NCBI GenBank assembly: GCA_031181145.1
Contig: JAPSLB010000006.1
Location: 62,001-126,000, forward strand
From: Microvirga sp.
Lineage (GTDB): Bacteria > Pseudomonadota > Alphaproteobacteria > Rhizobiales > Beijerinckiaceae
DNA: 64,000 nt
Reading direction: 5' to 3'
Of the stretch, positions 57,850 through 64,000 are shown piece by piece. The first letter of the stretch is position 1. Each line of letters starts with the position of its first letter. The notes under the pieces are model-generated. The model was given only the letters and a program-made list of their open reading frames with translations. It searched no databases and was not told where the DNA came from. The position numbers were made by a program, and so were the translations under genes.

Positions 57850-58938
57850 TCAAGCCTTGATTCGTTCGAGGCCCTGCCAATCGAATGCGATGCCGTGACC
57901 GGGGCGATCCGGGGCGAGGGCGAAACCGTCCTGGATCCTGAGCGGCTCGGCGATATACCGCTCGAGCCCGAAACCGTGCGCTTCGAGATAGGAGCGGTTC
58001 GGGCAGGCCGCGAGGAGATGAACTGTCACGTCATGTGCGCCGTGGCTCGTGACCGGCAGGTTGAAGGCTTCCGCCAGATGGGCGATTTTCATGAAGGGCG
58101 TCACGCCGCCGCAATTGGTGACGTCCGGTTCGGGATAGGTCACGGCCCCGTCTGCGATATAGATCTTGAACTCCCAGAGGGTGCGCAGGTTTTCGCCGGC
58201 GGCGATTGGCAATCCGCCCTCGCGGACAATGCGGGCGTGACCTGCCGGGTCGTCGGGAATGGTGGGCTCCTCGAGCCAGGTCAGGTCGAAGGGCTGCAGG
58301 GCACGGGCGGCCCGGATGGCGCCGTCGACGCTCCATTTCATGTTGGCGTCCGCCATGAGAGGAAAACCCTCTCCGAGGTGTTCGCGCATCGCCTTGACGC
58401 GCTCCACATCCTCGAACAGGTTGGCGCGGCCGACCTTCATCTTGATCGCCCGGAAACCTTTGCCGAGATTGTCGTCCGTCTGGCGCAGGAGCTTGTCGAG
58501 CGGGAGTTCGAGATCGATGCCGCCGGCATAGCAAGGCACGCGCGGATCGTAGCCGCCGAGGGCTTTCCAGAGCGGGAGACCGGCGCGCCTCGCTTTCAGG
58601 TCCCACAAGGCCATGTCAAAGGCCGAGATCGCCAGAACCGTCGGTCCGCCTCGGCCTCCGTAGTGGAGTGCCCACCAGGCTTTGTGCCAAAGACGTTCGA
58701 CCTCGTCTGCCTCCTCGCCGTCCATGATCTCGGGGAGTTCGCGGCTGAGGACGGTGTCGATCGCTGCACCGTTGCGGCCCACAGTGAACGTGTAGCCGAC
58801 TCCTTCTGCACCGTCGGCATCGCGAATGCGCACGGTGTTGAGCTCGAAGGCACGCATCTCGCCATGCATGGAGTCGGTCAGGACCGTCGGGAGCGGGATG
58901 CGATAGAAGCCGGGTTCAATGGAGGTGATCCGGGGCAT
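57850..58938 (-). CDS. Enolase-superfamily sugar-acid dehydratase (mandelate racemase group)
   Basis: 362 residues. The MR/MLE fold is visible: capping domain (HGEMRAFELNTVRIRDADG), catalytic KxK as AIKMKVGR, metal ligands Asp in LMADANMKW, Glu in WLEEPT and Glu in IAAGENL, and the His-Asp dyad in TSHGAHDV. These residues fit an acid-sugar dehydratase such as L-fuconate, L-rhamnonate or galactarate dehydratase; the exact one cannot be decided. Neighbouring ABC transporter, SDR and aldehyde dehydrogenase genes support a role in uptake and oxidative breakdown of a sugar. Confidence 0.9.
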   Translation of the reverse strand: MPRITSIEPGFYRIPLPTVLTDSMHGEMRAFELNTVRIRDADGAEGVGYTFTVGRNGAAIDTVLSRELPEIMDGEEADEVERLWHKAWWALHYGGRGGPTVLAISAFDMALWDLKARRAGLPLWKALGGYDPRVPCYAGGIDLELPLDKLLRQTDDNLGKGFRAIKMKVGRANLFEDVERVKAMREHLGEGFPLMADANMKWSVDGAIRAARALQPFDLTWLEEPTIPDDPAGHARIVREGGLPIAAGENLRTLWEFKIYIADGAVTYPEPDVTNCGGVTPFMKIAHLAEAFNLPVTSHGAHDVTVHLLAACPNRSYLEAHGFGLERYIAEPLRIQDGFALAPDRPGHGIAFDWQGLERIKA

Positions 58939-58969
58939 GGGTGTGTCGCTCGCTGTCGTGCGTTTGAGT

Positions 58970-59959
58970 TCAAGCCGTTTCTTCGGTGCGGATGCTCAGG
59001 CGCGCCTGAATGGCGACGACCAGCAGAAGGAACAGGCCGCGGATGACCGACTGCCAATAGGCGGAGAGGCTGATCCAGCCGAGGCCGTTCTCGAAGTTCA
59101 GGATGTTGAAGATCAGTCCCAGGAGCAGAACGCCTGCGAGTGTCGAGCCCACGGATCCGACGCCGCCCGTCAGAAGCGTGCCGCCGACGACGACCGCCGC
59201 GATGGCGAAGAGCTCCCAGCCGACACCTTCGATGGGCTGCCCTGCGCCGAACTGAGCCGCGAGGATCACGCCTGCCAGACCGGCAAGCCCACCGCTCGCA
59301 ACATAGACGAGAGCCTTCACCCGGTTCGCAGGCAATCCCATGAGCCGCGCCGCATCCTCGTTGCCGCCGATGGCGAGAACCGTGCGCCCGAACGATGTGA
59401 GATTCAGTACGAGCGAACCGAGGAGATAGGCGACGAGAGCGATCCAGGCCGGGATGGGGAAACCGAGGAAATCGCCTTGGCCGAGTTCCGTGAAACCCGA
59501 TTCATAGGATACCGAGACAGACTGGTTACCGGCGAGGAGCAGTGCGCAGCCGCTCGCGGCCAGCATCGTCGCGAGCGTCGCGATAAAGGGCAGAATGTTG
59601 AGACGGGCGATGATGAAGGCATTGCAAGCGCCGACGATCAGCCCCGCTCCAAGGCCGGCGAGAAGCCCCGGCACGGCGCCGTAAGGCGAAGCCAGCGCAG
59701 CGACGACGCTGCCGAGCGCTGCCGTCGATCCGACGGAGAGATCGATGCCCCCCGTAATGATGACGAAGCACATCCCCAAGGCGACCAGGGCGAACATGCT
59801 GTTGTAGCGTAGAACGGAGAGCACGTTGTAGGTGCCGAGGAAGTTCTCGTAGCGCAGCCAGCCGAACACGATCAATGCGACGAGAGCGAGAAGCACGCCG
59901 AAGCGTCCGATGGTCTGGAGCGTCTTGAGGGTTGCGGTGCCGTGCATGATGGGTCTCAA
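58970..59959 (-). CDS. ABC sugar transporter permease (RbsC type) 2
   Basis: Integral membrane permease of 329 residues with about eight to ten hydrophobic segments and the ribose-permease signature NSMFALVALGMCFVIITGGIDLSVGS. GLGAGLIVGACNAFIIARLNILPFIATLATM is the next conserved block, and IGGNEDAARLMGLPANRVK contacts the ATPase. Its first four bases overlap the end of the preceding permease gene, so the two are coupled. Confidence 0.92.
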   Translation of the reverse strand: MRPIMHGTATLKTLQTIGRFGVLLALVALIVFGWLRYENFLGTYNVLSVLRYNSMFALVALGMCFVIITGGIDLSVGSTAALGSVVAALASPYGAVPGLLAGLGAGLIVGACNAFIIARLNILPFIATLATMLAASGCALLLAGNQSVSVSYESGFTELGQGDFLGFPIPAWIALVAYLLGSLVLNLTSFGRTVLAIGGNEDAARLMGLPANRVKALVYVASGGLAGLAGVILAAQFGAGQPIEGVGWELFAIAAVVVGGTLLTGGVGSVGSTLAGVLLLGLIFNILNFENGLGWISLSAYWQSVIRGLFLLLVVAIQARLSIRTEETA

Positions 59960-60963
59960 CGCTGTCCCTGCCGCTGGAGCCAGACGGCCATCACGATGAT
60001 GGCCGCTTTCGCCACCAGCGCGGCCGCGTCCGGCACGCCGTTGGCGAGAAGGGTGTATCGGACGAGCTGGATGATGAGTGCGCCGACCAGCGTTCCGACC
60101 ACGGTCGCGCGACCGCCCGTCAGGAGCGTTCCGCCAACGGCCACAGCGGCGATGGCGTCGAGCTCCATGCCGAGGCCGACAAGATTGGCGTCAGCCGCTG
60201 AGTTGCGGGCGATCACGATCAGACCCGCGATGCCGGAGAGAAGGCCGCTGATGAGGTAGACGCGCTGCTTCACGGAAGCCACGGGTATGCCGGCGAGCCG
60301 CGCGGCGCGCTCGTTGCCGCCGATGGCGAGAATTTGCCTGCCGAACACGGTGCGTCTCAGCATCCATGCCGCGGCCGCGACAATGGCGACCATGAGAATG
60401 GCCTGGAAGGGGATGCCGAAAACGCGCCCAAGCCCGATGAACTGGAATTCCGGCAGGTTGAAAACCTGCAGATTGCCGTTGGTGAAGACCTGGGCGATGC
60501 CGCGGCCTGCGATGAACAAAACGAGCGTGGCGATGATCGGCTGAATACGTAGATGCGTGATGAGCCAGCCGTTGCACCAGCCCAAGGCGCCGGCGGCGAG
60601 AACTGGGAGCACGAAAGCGAGCGCGATGCCGATGACCGGATGGGGCAGGGGAAAGAGCTTGCCCAGGAAGATCAGCGGCGCAAGAGCACCGGCGATGGCC
60701 ATAAGCGCGCCGACGGAGAGGTCGATGCCGCCGGTCGCGATCACGAGCGTCATGCCCACGCCGACGATCACGATGGCGCAGACCTGCGTCAGGTTCACGT
60801 TCAGCGTCTGCCAGGTGGCGAAGTTCGGCGTGATCGCGAGGTTGACGAGGATGAGAAGCGTCAGGGCGATCCACGCTCCGTAGCGGGTCAGGAAGGTTCT
60901 GACCTCGAAGCGGGAGGCTTCCCGCGCCGGAGCCGGCGGCAGCGTCGTTGCGGTCTCAGCCAT
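59956..60963 (-). CDS. ABC sugar transporter permease (RbsC type) 1
   Basis: 335 residues, paralogue of the next permease: VCAIVIVGVGMTLVIATGGIDLSVGALMAIAG, LGWCNGWLITHLRIQPIIATLVLFIAGRG and IGGNERAARLAGIPVASVK. Two different permeases suggest a heterodimeric channel. The start overlaps the end of the ATPase gene by eight bases. Confidence 0.92.
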   Translation of the reverse strand: MAETATTLPPAPAREASRFEVRTFLTRYGAWIALTLLILVNLAITPNFATWQTLNVNLTQVCAIVIVGVGMTLVIATGGIDLSVGALMAIAGALAPLIFLGKLFPLPHPVIGIALAFVLPVLAAGALGWCNGWLITHLRIQPIIATLVLFIAGRGIAQVFTNGNLQVFNLPEFQFIGLGRVFGIPFQAILMVAIVAAAAWMLRRTVFGRQILAIGGNERAARLAGIPVASVKQRVYLISGLLSGIAGLIVIARNSAADANLVGLGMELDAIAAVAVGGTLLTGGRATVVGTLVGALIIQLVRYTLLANGVPDAAALVAKAAIIVMAVWLQRQGQR

Positions 60964-62494
60964 GAGCAGTCTCCCGCACCTCCTCCTGCCCGTGAGCCAT
61001 GGCGGCCATGACCGCCTGCTCGTTCACGGCCTCGCCTTCGAGCGCGGCCACGGTGCATCCGTCGCGCAGAACGAAGACCCGGCTCGCCGCCTCGACGATC
61101 TCCTCCAGCTCGGAGGAGATCATCAGGACGCCGAGGCCCTGGCTGGCCAGCTCGCGGATTAGGTTGAGGATCTCCGCCTTGGCTCCGACATCGATGCCGC
61201 GCGTGGGCTCGTCGAGGATGAGAAGCCTCGGGTTCATGCACAACCATCGGGCGAGGAGCACCTTCTGCTGATTGCCGCCCGAAAGCTCGCGTATGCGCTG
61301 CTCCGGCCCCGAGCACCGGATGCCGAGGCGCTTAATGAAGCGGTCGACGATCTCGCGGCTGCGCGTTTCGTCCACGATGCCGCGTTTCGTCAGGTGCGGC
61401 ATGAGGGCAAGCGTCATGTTTTCGCGTACCGACATGTCCGGGATGATGCCTTCGAGCTTGCGGTCCTCGGAGCAGAAACCCATGCCGGCCCGGATGGCAT
61501 CCGCAGGCTGGGAGATCGCATTGTCGGCGCCGGAGAACCGGATCGTTCCCGCGCTGGGCCGGTCCGCGCCGAACACTGCCCGGACGGATTCCGTGCGCCC
61601 GGCGCCGAGCAGTCCCGCGAGACCGACGATCTCGCCGGGGCGGACCTCGAAGTTCACGTCGCGGACCTTCCGCCCGACGGCAAGGTTGCTGACCTTCAGG
61701 ACGGGCTCCGCTGTATCGGCAGCATTACCCGGCTTATGGCCCTCCTGCAGGACCAGGGTGAGCTCGCGCCCGAGCATGGTGGTGACCAGATCCAGCCGGG
61801 ACAGTTCCGCCATGGCGGCGACCTGGACCGTGCGTCCGTCGCGCATGATGGTGACGCGGTCGCACACGGCGTAGAGCTCGTCCAGCTTGTGGCTCACGAA
61901 GATTACGGATACTCCCGCAGCCTTGAGCTGGCGGATCACGCCGAAGAGCACCTCCACCTCGCGCTCGTCGAGGGACGACGTAGGCTCGTCCATGATGACG
62001 AGCCTGGCGTCGAAGCCGATGGCGCGCGCGATGGCCACCATCTGCTGCACGGCCGTCGGATAAGCCATGAGCGGACGACGGACGTCGATGTCGATGTCGA
62101 ATCGAGCCAGAAGCGCGCGGGCTTCCGCGTGCATGGCTCGCCAATCGAGCAAGCCGAAGCGGCGCTTCTCACGGCCGAGACAGATGTTCTCCGTCACCGA
62201 CCGATAGGGCACCAGGTTGATTTCCTGGTAGATCGTGCTGATGCCGGCCCCCTGCGCCTCCTGGGGGGAGGCGAACGCAGCGGGCTTTCCGTCGAACATG
62301 ATCTCGCCGGAATCCCTGGTGTAGTACCCGGTCAGGATTTTGATCAGGGTCGACTTGCCAGCACCGTTCTGGCCGATGAGAGCATGGATCTCACCCTTTT
62401 CCACCGTGAGCTCGGCGGCGCGCAATGCCGGTATTCCGGCAAAGCGCTTGTCGATCCCGTGCATCGAGAGAAGCGGCGCCATTTCCTCCGTCAC
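60956..62494 (-). CDS. ABC sugar transporter ATP-binding protein (two nucleotide-binding domains)
   Basis: About 512 residues, two fused ATPase halves as in RbsA/MglA. First half: LIGQNGAGKSTLIKILTG (Walker A) and VIMDEPTSSLDEREV (Walker B). Second half: degenerate Walker A GLAGLLGAGRTESVRAVFG, signature LSGGNQQKVLLARWL and LLILDEPTRGIDVG. The start is a GTG (VTEEMAPLLS) with AGGA upstream; the ATG four codons on (MAPLL) is possible, but GGAGG would then be only two bases away. It energises sugar import with the two permeases. Confidence 0.92.
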   Translation of the reverse strand: MTEEMAPLLSMHGIDKRFAGIPALRAAELTVEKGEIHALIGQNGAGKSTLIKILTGYYTRDSGEIMFDGKPAAFASPQEAQGAGISTIYQEINLVPYRSVTENICLGREKRRFGLLDWRAMHAEARALLARFDIDIDVRRPLMAYPTAVQQMVAIARAIGFDARLVIMDEPTSSLDEREVEVLFGVIRQLKAAGVSVIFVSHKLDELYAVCDRVTIMRDGRTVQVAAMAELSRLDLVTTMLGRELTLVLQEGHKPGNAADTAEPVLKVSNLAVGRKVRDVNFEVRPGEIVGLAGLLGAGRTESVRAVFGADRPSAGTIRFSGADNAISQPADAIRAGMGFCSEDRKLEGIIPDMSVRENMTLALMPHLTKRGIVDETRSREIVDRFIKRLGIRCSGPEQRIRELSGGNQQKVLLARWLCMNPRLLILDEPTRGIDVGAKAEILNLIRELASQGLGVLMISSELEEIVEAASRVFVLRDGCTVAALEGEAVNEQAVMAAMAHGQEEVRETAHG

Positions 62495-62554
62495 CCATCC
62501 TGTTCCTGAGAAGGGAAAGGCGCTGCCCGCCGCGGGCGGGCAGCGTCGCGGCAA

Positions 62555-63535
62555 TCAATAGGCGTCGGCGATGAGCTGAGCGGCGTTCGACTTGTCGAAG
62601 AAGCGGTCGGTGTTCACCACCCATGGCTCGATCTGTTCGCCTCCCGCGTAGCGGTCGAGGGTTTCGAAGGCCTTCGGGCCGAACTTCGGATTGCACTCGA
62701 CGGTGGCGAGCATCTTGCCGTCGATGATGGCCTGAAGCGCGTCGCGCGTCCCGTCGATGGAGACGACGATCACATCCTGGCCGGGCTTCTTGCCGGCCGC
62801 TTCGAGAGCGGCGATCGCGCCGATCGCCATCTCGTCATTGTGGGCATAGATCGCCGTCGCGTCGGGATGTGCCTGCAGCAGGGTCTCGGCGACCTGGCGG
62901 CCCTTGTCGCGGGCGAAGTCGCCGGATTGCGAGGCGACGATCTGCATGCCCGGATGAGCCTTGATGTAGTCCTCGAAGCCCTTGCGCCGGTCGTTCGCCG
63001 GTGACGATCCGGTTGTGCCTTCGAGCTGGATGATCTTGGCCTTGCCGTCCATTGCCTTGGTCAGAGCCTCGGCCGCGCGCTTCCCTTCCTCCACGAAATC
63101 GGAGCCGATGAAGGTCACGTAGTCGCGCCCTGCCTTGGCGAGACTCTGGTCGACGTTGCGGTCGAGCAGGATGACCGGAATGCCGGCCTTCTTGGCGGCC
63201 ATGACGGCGGGGATCAGCGGCTTCTCCTCGCGCGGCGCGAGGAAGATCAGGTCGACGCCTTGGGCGATCATCGAGTTGACGTCCGCCACCTGCTTGGCGG
63301 CGGAACCGGCCGCGTCCGTGTAGACGAGCTGGTCGCCGCGCTTGGCGGCCTCGGCCTTCATGCTTTCCGTCTGCGCGATACGCCAGGGATTGTTCGATTC
63401 CGTCTGGGCGAAGCCGACCTTGTAACGATCCTTCTTCTGCAGTTTCGGCAGCTCCTGGGCCGATACGCCGCCGAACCCCAGCCCGATTGCCGCCACGCTC
63501 GTTGCGAGCGCAAGGAAAGTCCTTCTGAGCATCAT
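62555..63535 (-). CDS. Periplasmic sugar-binding protein (RbsB type)
   Basis: 326 residues with a signal peptide (MLRRTFLALATSVAAIGLGFGG, cleavage near VSAQE) and the peripla_BP_4 fold: KVGFAQTESNNPWRIAQTESMKAEAAKRGDQLVYTDA, IAQGVDLIFLAPREEKPLIPA, AIYAHNDEMAIGAIAALEAAG and VVSIDGTRDALQAIIDGKMLATVECNPKFGPKAFE. GAGAGGA precedes the start. It captures the sugar for the importer encoded behind it. The AQTESNNPWR opening resembles galactofuranose- and ribose-type binders; the ligand is not certain. Confidence 0.92.
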   Translation of the reverse strand: MMLRRTFLALATSVAAIGLGFGGVSAQELPKLQKKDRYKVGFAQTESNNPWRIAQTESMKAEAAKRGDQLVYTDAAGSAAKQVADVNSMIAQGVDLIFLAPREEKPLIPAVMAAKKAGIPVILLDRNVDQSLAKAGRDYVTFIGSDFVEEGKRAAEALTKAMDGKAKIIQLEGTTGSSPANDRRKGFEDYIKAHPGMQIVASQSGDFARDKGRQVAETLLQAHPDATAIYAHNDEMAIGAIAALEAAGKKPGQDVIVVSIDGTRDALQAIIDGKMLATVECNPKFGPKAFETLDRYAGGEQIEPWVVNTDRFFDKSNAAQLIADAY

Positions 63536-63613
63536 GTTTCCTCTCCATGGATGGTGCCCCGTTCTCGGGGTTCTTTTGAGTGTATTGCCGCAGCCGCTCA
63601 CGGCTGCGGATCG

Positions 63614-64000
63614 TCACCAGCGGACATAGGTCGTCTGCTTCCGCAGGTATCCGTCGAAACCGTATTTGCCGTCTTCTCCCCCGAGGCCGGAATGCTTCCA
63701 GCCCGTGTGGAATCCCTGGACGAGTTCGCCGCACGGGCGGTTCACGTAAAGCTCGCCGAAAGATAGTTCCCGCGACAGGCGCATGACCCGCCGCAGATCG
63801 TTCGTGTAGACATAGGCCGACAGGCCGTAGCTCGTGTCGTTGGCGTAGGTCAGCGCCTGTTCGAAGCTGTCGACGGTCATGACGGGAGCGACGGGCCCGA
63901 AGATCTCCCGCTGCATGACGTTCGCCTGGTTGGTGTCGACCCGGAGGACTGTCGGCTCGAACCAGTGCCCGCGTGCGAATTCGCCGTCATTCAGGCGATG
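63614..64000 (-). CDS. Aldehyde dehydrogenase, C-terminal part (5' end outside window)
   Basis: 128 residues of the C-terminal part: GHWFEPTVLRVDTNQANVM, REIFGPVAPVMTVDSFEQAL, the oligomerisation strand, and the end GFHTGWKHSGLGGEDGKYGFDGYL. The catalytic Cys and Glu lie beyond the window edge. The pattern fits the lactaldehyde/glycolaldehyde or sugar-aldehyde dehydrogenase branch. As the most upstream gene of the minus-strand operon it would oxidise an aldehyde from the sugar pathway. Confidence 0.92.
   Translation of the reverse strand, partial: HRLNDGEFARGHWFEPTVLRVDTNQANVMQREIFGPVAPVMTVDSFEQALTYANDTSYGLSAYVYTNDLRRVMRLSRELSFGELYVNRPCGELVQGFHTGWKHSGLGGEDGKYGFDGYLRKQTTYVRW

Overview
The window looks like a chromosome segment of a high-GC alphaproteobacterium of the Hyphomicrobiales, close in character to Microvirga or Methylobacterium. 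Pointers are the circularly permuted tmRNA with tag ANDNYAPVAVAA, the fumC/DUF4169/ribbon-helix-helix trio, SspB of the alphaproteobacterial type, a BA14K-family protein and the gene style overall. The genus is an inference from gene content only.

Layout. Positions 1-40.5 kb are mostly housekeeping: a cut manganese catalase, UvrD-type helicase, a FAD-linked oxidase, a large AsmA protein, fumC, a P450, sspB with ssrA directly upstream of it, then a long co-directional run thyA - small conserved gene - GNAT - folA - hflK - hflC - DUF2065 - degP. Next come acsA, serB, miaA and the branched-chain amino acid genes ilvI, ilvH, ilvC and leuA. ilvI and leuA are each preceded by a leader peptide too short for ordinary gene calling (MRKLILVVRAPSTERD, and a Leu-rich peptide ending ALLLGLLLLSCP) followed by competing hairpins, so both are probably controlled by ribosome-mediated attenuation. 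A pdxY-phzF-nudix set, a metallo-hydrolase/LysR divergent pair and an Lrp/phhA divergent pair complete this half.

From tRNA-Lys(CTT) at 40.6 kb to about 48.6 kb the gene density drops. A C-terminal fragment of a tyrosine recombinase faces the tRNA, followed by small secreted proteins, a lone response regulator, two acetyltransferases and about 2.3 kb without recognisable genes. This looks like an eroded island. It holds an odd tRNA: a perfect cloverleaf with a long (class II) variable arm, an Asn anticodon GTT and a tRNA-Asn-like acceptor end (T1-A72, G73).

Positions 48.6-54.9 kb hold the most unusual locus: a phosphopantetheinyl transferase, a thioesterase-fold protein with a TubC-like docking domain, an NRPS protein without condensation domain, and an acyl-CoA dehydrogenase, all on the plus strand. 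The NRPS adenylation domain carries an asparagine-type specificity code (DLTKIGEVG) and is interrupted between motifs A8 and A9 by about 330 residues of a zinc-finger PP-loop (SGGKDSS) ATPase related to sugar amidotransferases (WbpG type) or tRNA sulfurtransferases. The thioesterase has Cys in place of the nucleophilic Ser and no visible C-terminal catalytic His. I infer a small asparagine-derived metabolite whose amide is converted while carrier-bound.

The last 9 kb is a minus-strand operon for a sugar or sugar acid: aldehyde dehydrogenase (cut by the window end), a ribose-type ABC importer, an enolase-superfamily dehydratase, a short-chain dehydrogenase and a GMC oxidoreductase.
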